From Parasphingopyxis algicola (lineage in GTDB: Bacteria; Pseudomonadota; Alphaproteobacteria; Sphingomonadales; Sphingomonadaceae), in contig NZ_CP051131.1 of NCBI RefSeq assembly GCF_013378075.1, positions 310,001 through 374,000 on the forward strand: a DNA stretch of 64,000 bases, given 5' to 3'. This document shows, piece after piece, positions 1 through 9,481 of the stretch (the stretch's first letter is position 1; each line of letters begins with the position of its first letter). The position numbers and the translations under genes were made by a program. The notes below the pieces were generated by a model. It made no database searches, was not told the DNA's origin, and saw only the letters and a program-made list of their open reading frames with translations.

Positions 1-1477
1 CAAGACTCACATCCTCCGCCCCCGATCCGCCGAGCAGCAGCTGGTAATTCTCGACGCCTTTCCGGTCGACGCCCAGGATACCGATATGGCCGGCGTGATG
101 ATGGCCGCAGGCATTGATGCAGCCCGAAATCTTGAGCTTGAGCTCGCCCAGCTCCTTCTGCCGGTCGATATCGGCGAAGCGCTTGGCGATCTTCTGCGCC
201 ACGGGAATCGAGCGCGCATTGGCGAGGCTGCAATAATCGAGCCCCGGGCAGGCGATAATATCGCTGATCAGGTCGAGATTGGGGCTGGCGAGATCGGCCT
301 CGACGAGCGCCTGCCAGAGCGCATGGAGATCCTGCTTCCGGACATGCGGAAGAACGATGTTCTGCGCATGCGTCACCCGGCATTCGTCGAAGCTGTAGCG
401 TTCGGTGAGATCGGCCATCACTTCCATCTGCGCGGCGCTCGCATCGCCCGGGATGCCGCCGACCGGCTTCAGGCTGATCGTCGCGATCGCATAGCCGGGC
501 TGTTTGTGCGCGCTGACATTCTGGTCGAGCCAGACCGCGAAATCGGGATCGGAGCGGTCGATGTCGTCGCTGAGCCCGGTCTCGAAAGCGGGGTCCTCGA
601 AATGCGAGAGGATGCGCTCGAGTTCGGCGGCCGGTGCGTCGATATTCTGACCCTGGAGGTGGGTGAACTCCTCCTCGACTTCCTCGATGAACTTCTCCGC
701 GCCCATCTCGTGGACGAGGATCTTGATCCGCGCCTTGTACTTGTTGTCGCGGCGTCCGTAGCGATTGTAGACGCGCATGATCGCCTCGGCATAGCTGACC
801 AGCTCGCCGATCGGTACGAAATCGCGGATCAGCGGGGCGATCATCGGGGTCCGGCCCATGCCGCCGCCCGCATAATAGCGCGCGCCGATTTCGCCATCCT
901 CGTTCTTGACGATCTGGATGCCGATGTCGTGGAGGCGCATCGCGGCGCGATCCTCGTCGGACGCGATGACGGCGAACTTGAACTTGCGCGGCAGGAACGA
1001 GAATTCCGGGTGGAAGCTCGACCATTGGCGCAGAAGCTCTGCATAGGGGCGGGGATCGGCGACCTCGTCGGCTGCCGCGCCCGCAAACTGGTCCGAGCTG
1101 ATATTGCGGATGCAATTGCCGCTGGTCTGGATCGCGTGCATTTCGACCGAGGCGAGATCGGCGAGCAGGTCCGGCGTCTCTTCCAGCTTGATCCAGTTAT
1201 ACTGGATATTCTGCCGGGTCGTGAAATGCCCGTAATCGCGGTCGTACTTGCGCGCGATATGGGCGAGCATCCGCATCTGTGCGCTCGACAACGTGCCATA
1301 GGGAATGGCGACGCGCAGCATATAGGCGTGCAGCTGCAGATAGAGGCCGTTCATCAGCCTGAGCGGCTTGAACTGGTCCTCGGTAAGCTTGCCGGCGAGG
1401 CGGCGCTCCACCTGGTCGCGAAACTCCGCGACGCGCGTGTCGACCATCTCCTGGTCGTAGGAATCATATTTATACAT
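1..1477 (-). CDS. cysI: Nitrite/sulfite reductase hemoprotein (CysI-type), 3' end outside window
   Basis: Siroheme/[4Fe-4S] reductase that takes sulfite to sulfide (or nitrite to ammonia) in the cytoplasm. The reading frame starts at the ATG at 1477 (MYKYDSYDQEMVDTR) and is still open at base 1, so about 492 codons are visible. The cluster ligands are seen as C-P-G-L-D-Y-C (CX5C) and, further on, S-G-C-I-N-A-C-G-H-H (CX3C), the pattern that binds the 4Fe-4S cluster and siroheme. The N-terminal part has the ferredoxin-like repeat typical of the family (HFTTRQNIQYNW). It starts 2 bases after the stop of the DUF2849 gene and follows the siroheme gene cobA, which supports a siroheme enzyme. Sulfite versus nitrite as substrate cannot be settled from sequence; the neighbours favour sulfate assimilation. 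Confidence 0.93.
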   Translation of the reverse strand, partial: MYKYDSYDQEMVDTRVAEFRDQVERRLAGKLTEDQFKPLRLMNGLYLQLHAYMLRVAIPYGTLSSAQMRMLAHIARKYDRDYGHFTTRQNIQYNWIKLEETPDLLADLASVEMHAIQTSGNCIRNISSDQFAGAAADEVADPRPYAELLRQWSSFHPEFSFLPRKFKFAVIASDEDRAAMRLHDIGIQIVKNEDGEIGARYYAGGGMGRTPMIAPLIRDFVPIGELVSYAEAIMRVYNRYGRRDNKYKARIKILVHEMGAEKFIEEVEEEFTHLQGQNIDAPAAELERILSHFEDPAFETGLSDDIDRSDPDFAVWLDQNVSAHKQPGYAIATISLKPVGGIPGDASAAQMEVMADLTERYSFDECRVTHAQNIVLPHVRKQDLHALWQALVEADLASPNLDLISDIIACPGLDYCSLANARSIPVAQKIAKRFADIDRQKELGELKLKISGCINACGHHHAGHIGILGVDRKGVENYQLLLGGSGAEDVSL

Positions 1478-1478
1478 G

Positions 1479-1775
1479 TCAGATTACCCAGTTTCCGGCA
1501 GCCGGATCCGGCGGCGCGATTTTGAGATCGGGGCGGACCGTGGGGCCGGTCGCGCGGACCTTTTCCTTGATATGGACGGGCAGGATGCCGTCGTCCGTGC
1601 GTTCGGCATCGACCAGATAGCAATCGTTGACGGCGCGCTTCGCGATCTCGCGCGCCATCACGTCCGGCGCATTGTCATGCAATTCGGCTGCGTCGGACAC
1701 ATGACGGGACCAGTCATAGCCGGTCCACCAGACGACATCGCCGGTCTTGAGGTCGTTGCCGGTCAGGATCTTCAT
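1479..1775 (-). CDS. DUF2849 domain protein
   Basis: A 98-residue protein beginning MKILTGNDLKTGDVVWW and ending DPAAGNWVI. Function is unknown; the family is regularly found between cobA and cysI-type genes in alphaproteobacteria, which is the arrangement here. Its ATG (1775-1773) overlaps the cobA stop in an ATGA junction, and its TGA ends one base before the cysI ATG, so the three genes are almost certainly translated from one message. No signal peptide or membrane segment is visible. A small accessory role in sulfite/nitrite reduction is inferred from context only. Confidence 0.85.
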   Translation of the reverse strand: MKILTGNDLKTGDVVWWTGYDWSRHVSDAAELHDNAPDVMAREIAKRAVNDCYLVDAERTDDGILPVHIKEKVRATGPTVRPDLKIAPPDPAAGNWVI

Positions 1776-2569
1776 GCCAATTTCTCCGCATTCTCGGCCA
1801 GCGCGACCAGCCGATCCTCGGCCAGCGACCGGTCGACCACTTCGCCGACGATGATTACGGCCGGGCTCGCGACCCGCTCCCGCTCGACGAGCCCGCCGAG
1901 ATCGGCTAGCAGGCTGCGCATCGCCCGGGCACCGGGAAGCGTCGCGCGTTCCACGATCGCGACCGGCATGGACGGCGAAACGCCATCGGAGATCAGCTTG
2001 TCGGCAATGTCCGCCGCCGTCGCGACGCCCATATAGATAACCAGCGTCCGGCCGGTGCCGGCAAGGCCCGACCAGTTCTGGTCCGACAGGCCCTTGCACT
2101 GGCCCGCCACGAAAGTAACCGCACTCGACGCCTCGCGATGGGTGAGGGGGAGCACTGCCTCCGCGGCAGCGCCGAGCGCGGCGGATATGCCGGGAACGAT
2201 TTCTACGGCGATCCCGGCCTTGCGGAGCGATTCGGCTTCTTCGCCGCCCCGTCCGAAAATGAATGGGTCTCCGCCCTTGAGGCGCAGCACGGTCAGTCCT
2301 TCCGAAGCCTTCTCGACAAGCAGCGCATTGATGCCGGGCTGCGGTACCGTATGCCGGCTGCGCTTCTTGGCGACCGAAATGCGCGGCGTGGCCGCGGGTA
2401 TCAGATCGAGTATCCGCTGATCGACCAGTCCGTCGTGCACGACGATATCGCCCGTCGCGATCGCCCTCGCGGCGCGCAGCGTCAGCAGGTCGGGATCCCC
2501 GGGACCCGCGCCGACGAGCAACACCTTTCCGGCGTTCTCGGAAGCCAGATTGTCGTGCGAACTTTCCAT
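1772..2569 (-). CDS. cobA: Uroporphyrinogen-III C-methyltransferase (SUMT)
   Basis: SAM-dependent enzyme making precorrin-2, the first step towards siroheme. It is 265 residues, the usual size for a stand-alone SUMT. Seen motifs are the N-terminal V-G-A-G-P-G-D-P-D-L-L-T-L, the R-L-K-G-G-D-P-F-I-F-G-R-G loop and the Y-M-G motif, all characteristic of the tetrapyrrole methylase fold. It is the first gene of the cobA-DUF2849-cysI operon and supplies siroheme to the reductase encoded downstream. It lacks the CysG-type dehydrogenase/ferrochelatase domain, which must be encoded elsewhere. Confidence 0.93.
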   Translation of the reverse strand: MESSHDNLASENAGKVLLVGAGPGDPDLLTLRAARAIATGDIVVHDGLVDQRILDLIPAATPRISVAKKRSRHTVPQPGINALLVEKASEGLTVLRLKGGDPFIFGRGGEEAESLRKAGIAVEIVPGISAALGAAAEAVLPLTHREASSAVTFVAGQCKGLSDQNWSGLAGTGRTLVIYMGVATAADIADKLISDGVSPSMPVAIVERATLPGARAMRSLLADLGGLVERERVASPAVIIVGEVVDRSLAEDRLVALAENAEKLA

Positions 2570-2654
2570 GACCGCAACATGGCCAAACCGGCCTTCCCGA
2601 ACAAAGCATGGTTGCTTGTCCGGAGTTTAGCTGAGCTTTGCGGGCTCCGGGACG

Positions 2655-4085
2655 TCAGACTTCCGCTTCCGGATCCTTCAGGCCGACGGCGATCGACGCG
2701 CGCACCGCGGGCGCTTCGGCCGAAGCGACCGGATAGGCGCAATAGTCGGCCGCGTAATAAGCGCTGGGCCGGTGATTGCCGGAAAAGCCGATGCCGCCGA
2801 AGGGCGATGCCGAGGAGGCGCCGTTGGTCGGTTTGTTCCAGTTGACGATGCCAGCGCGGATATTGGCCCAGAACCGGTTGTAGAGGTCCGGCGAGCCGCT
2901 GAGCAGCGAAGCCGAAAGGCCGAACCGCGTATTGTTCGCCTCCACCAGCGCGCTGGTGAAATCGGGGACGCGGACGACTTGCAGCAGCGGTCCGAAAATT
3001 TCCTCGTCTGCGCGCCGCTCCACGCTCGTCACGTCGATCAGGCCGGGCGTCAGAAAGGGCTTGTCGTCCTCGACACGCCGAAGATGGGCGATCGGGTTGC
3101 CGCCCTTCATCATCAGGTCGAGGAAACCGTCGGTCACGGCTTCGGCCGATTCGTTGTCGATGACGCAGCCCATGAACGGGGCGGGGTCGGCATCGGGCGG
3201 ACCGATGATCATCCGATCGATGATCTTGCAGACCGCTTCGATCAGCGGCTCGTGCTGGCCCTCCTCGACGATCAGCCGCCGCGCCGCGGTACAGCGCTGG
3301 CCGGCCGTCATATAGGCGGACTGGACGACGATCGCGGCTGTCGCCTCGATATCGGGCGAGTCCCAGACGACGAGCGGGTTGTTGCCGCCCAGTTCGAGCG
3401 CCAGGATCTTGTCGGGCCGCGGGCCGAACTGCTGGTGCAGGGCGAGGCCGCCGCGGACCGAACCGGTGAAGAGCAGCCCGTCGATACCCTCATGCCCGGC
3501 GAGCTTCTTGCCCTGTTCGGGACCGCCGATGAGCAGGCGAACGACATTTTCCGGTACCCCGGCTTCGCGATAACAGCCGACCAGGAACTCGCCGACCGCC
3601 GGAGTCTTCTCCGATGGCTTGAAGACGATCGCGTTTCCCGCAATCAGCGCCGGCACGATGTGGCCATTGGGCAAGTGTGCGGGAAAGTTGAACGGGCCGA
3701 GTACCGCGAGCACGCCATGCGGTTTGTGGCGCAGCGCATTCTGTTCGCTGAGCGCGCCCTCCTTCTTGCGCGAGGGCGTCCGCTCGAAATAGGCCTCGGC
3801 CGAAATATCGACCTTGGCGACGACGGCTTCGACTTCGGTGCGCGCCTCCCAGAGCGGCTTGCCGGTCTCGCGGGAAATGAGTGCGGCAAACTCGTCGATC
3901 TTGCCGCGGACGATATTGGCGAAGCGCCGCATCGTTTCGATCCGATAGCTGCTCGATTGCGAGGCCCAGCCGGCCCATCCGCCGCGCGCCGCCGTCACCT
4001 CGGCATCGGCATCGCCGACGGGCGCTTCCCAGATGGTCTCGCCGGTGGCCGGATTGGTGGAAATGATGGAATCAGTAACAGACAT
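2655..4085 (-). CDS. astD: N-succinylglutamate 5-semialdehyde dehydrogenase
   Basis: NAD-dependent aldehyde dehydrogenase (476 residues) of the arginine succinyltransferase pathway, oxidising succinylglutamate semialdehyde to succinylglutamate. The AstD subgroup is recognisable from L-G-P-F-N-F-P-A-H-L-P-N-G-H and L-E-L-G-G-N-N-P-L, the latter carrying the general-base Glu. The catalytic Cys lies in A-G-Q-R-C-T-A-A-R-R. No other ast gene (astA, astB, astE) is next to it here, so the rest of the pathway, if present, is elsewhere. It is 85 bp downstream of nothing obviously related on the same strand and probably has its own promoter in the 4086-4151 gap. Confidence 0.9.
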   Translation of the reverse strand: MSVTDSIISTNPATGETIWEAPVGDADAEVTAARGGWAGWASQSSSYRIETMRRFANIVRGKIDEFAALISRETGKPLWEARTEVEAVVAKVDISAEAYFERTPSRKKEGALSEQNALRHKPHGVLAVLGPFNFPAHLPNGHIVPALIAGNAIVFKPSEKTPAVGEFLVGCYREAGVPENVVRLLIGGPEQGKKLAGHEGIDGLLFTGSVRGGLALHQQFGPRPDKILALELGGNNPLVVWDSPDIEATAAIVVQSAYMTAGQRCTAARRLIVEEGQHEPLIEAVCKIIDRMIIGPPDADPAPFMGCVIDNESAEAVTDGFLDLMMKGGNPIAHLRRVEDDKPFLTPGLIDVTSVERRADEEIFGPLLQVVRVPDFTSALVEANNTRFGLSASLLSGSPDLYNRFWANIRAGIVNWNKPTNGASSASPFGGIGFSGNHRPSAYYAADYCAYPVASAEAPAVRASIAVGLKDPEAEV

Positions 4086-4151
4086 ATCAACTCTTCACGA
4101 TGAGCGACGATGCCCCCACTGGTACGCCGCTAGCACGCCAGATAGCGGGGT

Positions 4152-5549
4152 TCAGTGGCCCTGCATAGCTTCCCCCATGCGGCGGATGCCCTCGACCTTG
4201 GCGGTGAGCGGCTGCCAGTCGTCGGCCTCGTCGATTCGCGACCAGATCGCCTCTACTTCCTCGATAAGCATCGAACAGGGATCGGGGTCCGACCAATAGG
4301 CGTGACGGGGCGAGGCCGCGCGATAGGCCGGCATCGCCTCGGCCACGGCGGCGAAAGCGTCATCGTCATAGGCCGGATCGGCGGGTGATCCGCCGCGCCT
4401 CTGCCCGCCGCGCCAGTCGAAGAAGAAACGGTCGATCGTGACGTCGGACTCCCGGAGCGCCTTTTCGATGGCGGTCAGCAGCGCGACATCCTCTTTCCGG
4501 CTTCGGGATTCCACGCCGAGCCGGCCCAGCATGCTCTCGCGATAGGCGTCCTGATAGAGCGGTCCAAAGCCTTCGATCAGTTTGATCAGCGGCTCGGCTT
4601 CCTCGATCAGGCGCAGCGAGACGGCAAGCTGGGCGATGTCCCAGTGGATGGCCTCGGCCTGGCGCGCGAACGCGTAGAGACCGGTCTGGTCGAAATAGGC
4701 GGCGGTGAAGCCCGGTTCCCAGTTCGGCGTGAAGCGCCAGGGGCCGTAATCGAAGCTCTCGGTCGTGATCGCGATATTGTCGCTGTTGAGGACCCCATGG
4801 ACGAAGCCTGCCGCCATATAGGAGGCCGCGAGCCTGGCGCCGCCCGCGACGACATGGGCGAGCAGTTTTTCCGGACCATCCTCTGCCGCTTCCTCGCCGA
4901 AATAATGTTTGAGGCAATAGGCGATGAGCGTCTTCATATTTTCCGGTTCGCGCAGGGTCGCGAGCCGCTGGAAAGTGCCGATCCGGATATGGCCGTGGCT
5001 GAGCCGGACCATTACCGAGGAGCGGGTGGGGGAGGGTTCGTCGTTGCGCTCCAGCGCCTCGCCGGTTTCGATCAGCGAGAATGTCTTGGAGGTCTCGACG
5101 CCCAGCGCTTCGAGCATTTCGGTGGCGAGGATCTCGCGTACGCCGCCCTTCAAGGTCAGCCGTCCGTCGCCGAATCGGCTATAGGGCGTCTGGCCCGATC
5201 CCTTGGTGCCGAGATCCATCAGCCGATCCGCGCCGTCGCGCATCTGGGCGAAGAGAAAGCCGCGGCCGTCGCCGATTTCAGGATTGTAGCTGCGGAACTG
5301 GTGACCGTGATAACGGAGCGCCAACGGTTGCTGGAGCGAACCGTCCAGCGGTTCGAACCGCCCGAAATGGGCGATCCACTGCTCGTCGCTCAGGCCGGCC
5401 AGCCCAACCGTCTCCGCCCAGCGGTCGTTGCGGAAGCGGAGGACGTGTTGCGGGAATTGTGCGGCCTCGACCGGATCGTAAAAATCGGCACCCAGCTCGT
5501 GGATCGCGGTTTCGGGACGGTAAGTTGAAGCTTGCGGCAAAATCGACAT
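4152..5549 (-). CDS. selO: Protein adenylyltransferase SelO (YdiU family)
   Basis: A 465-residue pseudokinase-fold protein. SelO family members transfer AMP to Ser/Thr/Tyr residues of other proteins and are linked to redox stress. Seen family motifs are L-G-T-K-G-S-G-Q-T-P-Y-S-R (nucleotide-binding loop), G-D-G-R, and G-V-L-N-S-D-N-I-A-I-T followed by F-D-Y-G-P-W, the catalytic/metal-binding region. Length is close to other bacterial SelO proteins. It is divergently transcribed from the alpha/beta hydrolase gene, with 37 bp between the proposed starts. Confidence 0.92.
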   Translation of the reverse strand: MSILPQASTYRPETAIHELGADFYDPVEAAQFPQHVLRFRNDRWAETVGLAGLSDEQWIAHFGRFEPLDGSLQQPLALRYHGHQFRSYNPEIGDGRGFLFAQMRDGADRLMDLGTKGSGQTPYSRFGDGRLTLKGGVREILATEMLEALGVETSKTFSLIETGEALERNDEPSPTRSSVMVRLSHGHIRIGTFQRLATLREPENMKTLIAYCLKHYFGEEAAEDGPEKLLAHVVAGGARLAASYMAAGFVHGVLNSDNIAITTESFDYGPWRFTPNWEPGFTAAYFDQTGLYAFARQAEAIHWDIAQLAVSLRLIEEAEPLIKLIEGFGPLYQDAYRESMLGRLGVESRSRKEDVALLTAIEKALRESDVTIDRFFFDWRGGQRRGGSPADPAYDDDAFAAVAEAMPAYRAASPRHAYWSDPDPCSMLIEEVEAIWSRIDEADDWQPLTAKVEGIRRMGEAMQGH

Positions 5550-5586
5550 GGTCCGATATGGGGGGCTCCAAGGGGAGGACGCAAGC

Positions 5587-6447
5587 GTGGCGGACTATAG
5601 CGACGGAGTTTGGTGGTCGAATGACGGGCTGCGCCTGCATTATCGCGCCTATGACGGGCCGGACGACAAGCCGCCGATCCTGTGCCTGCACGGCCTGACC
5701 CGCAATGCGCGGGACTGGGAACCGGTGGCCGACCGGCTGGCCGGCGACTGGCCGCTCCATGTGCTCGAGATGCGCGGGCGCGGCGAAAGCGCCTATGCGA
5801 CCGACCCGATGACCTATGTGCCGCTCACCTATGTCCAGGATGTCGAGGCGTTTCTCACGAGCCTGAACATCAGCCGCTATGTCGCCTTCGGCACCTCGCT
5901 CGGCGGGATCATCACGATGCTGCAGGCGGCGACGAATCCGGAGCGGCTGGCGGGCGTGCTGCTCAACGATATCGGGCCGGTCATCGAGGAAGAGGGAGTC
6001 GAGCGGATCCGCGGCTATGTCGGCAAGGGCGGCACTTTCCCGACCTGGCTGCACGCTGCGCGGACGCTGCGAACCGGCTTTGGCGACGTCTATCCGAAAT
6101 GGGCGCTGGCCGACTGGCTCGCGATGGCCAAACGGCTGTGCAAGGTCCAGCCCTCGGGCCGGATCGGCTATGATTACGACATGCGGATCGCCGAACCGTT
6201 TCGCGTGCCGGGCGGCGAGGCCGGTTTCGACATGTGGACGGCCTTTGCCGGCCTGAACGGCGTGCCCACGGCGCTGGTGCGCGGCGGCCATTCGGAAATC
6301 CTGTCGGAAGCGACCGCGCAGGAGATGCAGCGGCGCAAGCCCGATCTCGCAATCGCGACCGTGCCCGATGTCGGCCATGCGCCCGTGCTCAACGAGCCCG
6401 AAGCGGAAGCCGCGATCGATGCACTGCTGGAGCGCGTGCGGGCGTGA
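5587..6447 (+). CDS. Alpha/beta hydrolase
   Basis: A 286-residue alpha/beta-fold hydrolase. The oxyanion region L-C-L-H-G-L-T-R-N, the nucleophile elbow G-T-S-L-G-G and a C-terminal D-V-G-H catalytic His are visible. The GTG at 5587 is chosen because a strong ribosome-binding site (AGGGGAGGA, 5571-5579) sits 7 bases upstream; the in-frame ATG at 5548 would overlap the selO start and lacks such a site. Substrate unknown. Its stop overlaps the start of the glycosyltransferase gene in a GTGA junction, so the two are co-translated. Confidence 0.85.
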   Translation: MADYSDGVWWSNDGLRLHYRAYDGPDDKPPILCLHGLTRNARDWEPVADRLAGDWPLHVLEMRGRGESAYATDPMTYVPLTYVQDVEAFLTSLNISRYVAFGTSLGGIITMLQAATNPERLAGVLLNDIGPVIEEEGVERIRGYVGKGGTFPTWLHAARTLRTGFGDVYPKWALADWLAMAKRLCKVQPSGRIGYDYDMRIAEPFRVPGGEAGFDMWTAFAGLNGVPTALVRGGHSEILSEATAQEMQRRKPDLAIATVPDVGHAPVLNEPEAEAAIDALLERVRA

Positions 6448-7580
6448 GCGAACCGGCCCGGATCCTCCATCTCCATTCGACATTTTCGCTGGGCGGGAAA
6501 GAGGCCCGGGCTGTCCGCCTGATGAACGCCTTTGGCGGCCGCGCGCGGCACACGATACTGAGCGCGATGCCCGATGAGCTGGGCGCGCGCGAGGCCATCG
6601 ACGCGTCCGTCGTCGCGGATTTTCCCGCCGACGCGCCGTCGCTGGCGGGCAAGCCTGGCCTGGGCCGGTACCGGGCGCTGGCCGACTATATGCGCCGGTT
6701 CGATCTCGTGCTCAGCTACAATTGGGGCGCGATGGACGGGGTGATGGCCCATCGACTGTTCGGAGCGGGCTTGCCGCCGATCATCCATCATGAAGACGGG
6801 TTCAATGCCGACGAGGCGGATCGCCTGAAAACGAAGCGATCGGTTTTCCGGCGGCTGGCCTTTCCCACTCTCTACAAGCTTGTCGTGCCGTCCGATCGGC
6901 TCCGCGCCATCGCCCGTTCCGTGTGGAAACAACCCGAAGATCGCGTGCAGCAGATCGCCAATGGTATTCCGGTCGAGCGATACGCCGCTCCGCCCGAGGC
7001 CGATGCCATTCCTGGTCTCACGCGGCGGCTCGATGAGATCATCGTCGGAACGATCGCCGGTTTGCGCGCGGTGAAGGACCTGCCGCGGCTGGTGCGCGCG
7101 GTTGCGGCGCTGCCGGAAAATGTCCGGCTCGTGATCGTGGGCGAGGGGCCCGAGCGCGCTGCGATCGAGGCGGAGGCCGCGCGTTGCGGTATCGCCGAGC
7201 GGGTATTGCTGGCCGGCTTTCTCGACCGGCCCTGGCGCTATGTCGGCAATTTCGACATTTTCGCGCTGTCTTCGCGCAGCGAGCAGTTCCCGATTTCGGT
7301 CGTCGAAGCGATGGCGTCTGGTCTGCCGGTCGCATCGCCCGCGGTCGGTGATGTCGCCACTATGGTCTCGGACCAGAACAAACCGCTCATCGGGTCCGGC
7401 GATGGCGATCTGCGGGCCGCTCTCGAACGGCTGGTGACGGACGCCGCGAACCGCGATTCGATCGGCGCGGCGAACCGCGAAAAAGCGCGGGCCGAATATG
7501 GCGAAGGCCGCATGATTGGGGCTTATGCCGCGCTTTATGGCGAAGCGCTCGGAAATCGCCGGTTGCTGACGGGTGAGTAA
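6444..7580 (+). CDS. Glycosyltransferase, GT4 family
   Basis: A 378-residue GT-B fold glycosyltransferase. The N-terminal half starts with H-L-H-S-T-F-S-L-G-G-K-E (donor/acceptor-domain glycine loop) and the C-terminal half carries V-G-E-G-P-E-R and the E-X7-E signature S-E-Q-F-P-I-S-V-V-E-A, which binds the nucleotide sugar. The start is the GTG at 6444 overlapping the hydrolase stop (GTGA); the open frame extends further upstream but only inside the hydrolase gene. No other polysaccharide genes are nearby, so the sugar and acceptor cannot be inferred. Confidence 0.85.
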   Translation: MSEPARILHLHSTFSLGGKEARAVRLMNAFGGRARHTILSAMPDELGAREAIDASVVADFPADAPSLAGKPGLGRYRALADYMRRFDLVLSYNWGAMDGVMAHRLFGAGLPPIIHHEDGFNADEADRLKTKRSVFRRLAFPTLYKLVVPSDRLRAIARSVWKQPEDRVQQIANGIPVERYAAPPEADAIPGLTRRLDEIIVGTIAGLRAVKDLPRLVRAVAALPENVRLVIVGEGPERAAIEAEAARCGIAERVLLAGFLDRPWRYVGNFDIFALSSRSEQFPISVVEAMASGLPVASPAVGDVATMVSDQNKPLIGSGDGDLRAALERLVTDAANRDSIGAANREKARAEYGEGRMIGAYAALYGEALGNRRLLTGE

Positions 7581-7639
7581 ATAGTTCGCATCGTCCCCAA
7601 AAAGCCCCTATATGCGGGTGAAACGGGGTCGGAGTTTCT

Positions 7640-9043
7640 ATGTTCAAGGGTCTAAATGCCATCAACTATGGCGGTCGCGAAGTACTGCCGCTGATCGAAG
7701 GCGGCAAAGGGGTCGCCGCTACCAATCATATGAGTTCGGGCGCATGGGCCGCAGCAGGCGGTATCGGGACGGTATCCGCCGTCAATGCCGACAATTATGA
7801 TGCGGACGGCCGGGTGATCCCGCAAATCTATCACGGCAAGCGCCGCGTCGACCGGCACGAGGAGCTGATCCAATATGCGATCGACGGCGCGGTCGAGCAG
7901 GTGCGCCGCGCGTTCGACATCGCGAGCGGCAAGGGCGCGATCAATATCAACGTACTCTGGGAAATGGGCGGCGCGCAGGATGTGCTTCACGGCGTTCTCG
8001 AAAAGACCAGGGGTCTCGTCGCGGGCGTGACCTGCGGCGCGGGCATGCCATACAAGCTGTCCGAGATCGCGGCGTCCTACCAGGTCCATTATCTGCCGAT
8101 CATCAGTTCGGCCCGCGCCTTTCGGGCGCTGTGGAAGCGCGCTTACTCGAAAGCGGCCGAATGGCTGGGCGCGGTGGTCTATGAGGATCCGTGGAAGGCC
8201 GGCGGGCATAACGGTCTCTCCAACGCCGAAGATCCGCTGAAACCCGAAGATCCCTATCCGCGCGTCAAGGCGCTGCGCGATACGATGCGCGCCGAAGGGA
8301 TTTCGGACGACCTGCCGATCGTGATGGCGGGCGGTGTCTGGTATCTGAGGGACTGGGATCACTGGATCGACAATCCCGAGCTCGGCCAGATCACCTTCCA
8401 GTACGGGACGCGTCCGCTGCTGACGCAGGAAAGCCCGATCCCGCAAGCGTGGAAGGACACGCTGACGACGCTCGAAGAGGGCGATATCCTGCTCCACAAA
8501 TTCTCGCCGACGGGATTCTATTCCTCCGCCGTTCGCAATGAGTTCCTGCAGAATCTTGAGGCGCGGTCTGAACGACAGATCGCGTTCTCGCGCGAAGCGG
8601 CTGGCGACCATCAATATCAGCTCGATGTCGGCGTGAAGGGCAAGAATTTCTGGGTAACGCGCGGCGATCTGCTGCGTGCGCGCGAATGGGATGCGCTGGG
8701 CTTCGCCATGGCGCTGAAAACGCCGGACAACACGCTGGTGTTCGTGACCGCCGAAGAAGCCGCCCTGATCCGCAAGGACCAGGCCGATTGCATGGGTTGC
8801 CTCAGCCAGTGCCAGTTCTCGTCCTGGAAGGACAAGGACAATTACACGACCGGCAGGCTCGCCGATCCGCGCTCCTTCTGCATCCAGAAGACGCTGCAGG
8901 ACATCGTCCATGGCGGGCCGATGGAGCACAACCTGATGTTCGCCGGCCATAACGCCTTCAACTTCAGGACCGATCCCTTCTATTCGAACGGATTCGTGCC
9001 GACGGTGAAGCAGCTGGTCGAACGCATCCAGACGGGCGACTGA
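7640..9043 (+). CDS. Nitronate monooxygenase family flavoprotein with C-terminal Cys cluster
   Basis: A 467-residue TIM-barrel FMN protein related to nitronate monooxygenase/2-nitropropane dioxygenase. Glycine-rich segments (M-A-G-G-V-W, A-G-V-T-C-G-A-G-M-P) correspond to the FMN-binding barrel. It is longer than typical 320-360 residue family members; the extra C-terminal part contains D-C-M-G-C-L-S-Q-C and a further Cys (S-F-C-I-Q-K), which could bind an Fe-S cluster. Its substrate is unknown. It stands alone, 59 bp after the glycosyltransferase. Confidence 0.82.
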   Translation: MFKGLNAINYGGREVLPLIEGGKGVAATNHMSSGAWAAAGGIGTVSAVNADNYDADGRVIPQIYHGKRRVDRHEELIQYAIDGAVEQVRRAFDIASGKGAININVLWEMGGAQDVLHGVLEKTRGLVAGVTCGAGMPYKLSEIAASYQVHYLPIISSARAFRALWKRAYSKAAEWLGAVVYEDPWKAGGHNGLSNAEDPLKPEDPYPRVKALRDTMRAEGISDDLPIVMAGGVWYLRDWDHWIDNPELGQITFQYGTRPLLTQESPIPQAWKDTLTTLEEGDILLHKFSPTGFYSSAVRNEFLQNLEARSERQIAFSREAAGDHQYQLDVGVKGKNFWVTRGDLLRAREWDALGFAMALKTPDNTLVFVTAEEAALIRKDQADCMGCLSQCQFSSWKDKDNYTTGRLADPRSFCIQKTLQDIVHGGPMEHNLMFAGHNAFNFRTDPFYSNGFVPTVKQLVERIQTGD

Positions 9044-9118
9044 CCGGAGCGTTTACCCGCGAGGTAATTGCGACGCTTCCCGGAATGCGTGAAACCGTCC
9101 CAAGGATCGGGAGGGTAG

Positions 9119-9478
9119 ATGGTCGATCGTATCGCTTGGGTCGTATTGGCGTTGGTGCATCTGTTGCCCGGCATCGCCTTTTTCATGCCGTCGATGATTT
9201 CCCGGCTTTACGGCGTGGAGGCGGGCTCATCCGTCTTTCCGCTGCTCCATCACCGCGCGGCGCTGTTTGCCGTCGTGCTGATCATCTGCATCTGGGCCGC
9301 TGCGGAATCGGACGTGCGCCGGTTGGCGGCCGTTGCAACGGCGGTCTCGATGCTCAGCTTTCTCGGCATCTACTGGTCGGCCGGGCAGCCGGTGTCGCTG
9401 CGGACGATCGCCCTGGTCGATCTGATCGGCCTGCCATTTCTGCTGTTCGCGGCCTGGCGCGCCTTTTTCAGCGGCTGA
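9119..9478 (+). CDS. Small four-helix membrane protein, unknown function
   Basis: A 119-residue protein with about four hydrophobic segments (residues ~5-25, ~40-62, ~68-88, ~95-117). A good Shine-Dalgarno sequence (GGGAGGG) precedes the ATG. I do not recognise the family. It converges on the ammonium transporter gene, with only 3 bases between the two stops, so no terminator is visible there. Confidence 0.7.
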   Translation: MVDRIAWVVLALVHLLPGIAFFMPSMISRLYGVEAGSSVFPLLHHRAALFAVVLIICIWAAAESDVRRLAAVATAVSMLSFLGIYWSAGQPVSLRTIALVDLIGLPFLLFAAWRAFFSG

Positions 9479-9481
9479 CGC

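Noticed and set aside
86-1525. A 479-codon plus-strand open frame opposite cysI
   Set aside because: The minus strand carries a clear siroheme reductase with both Cys motifs; the plus-strand frame has no recognisable feature.
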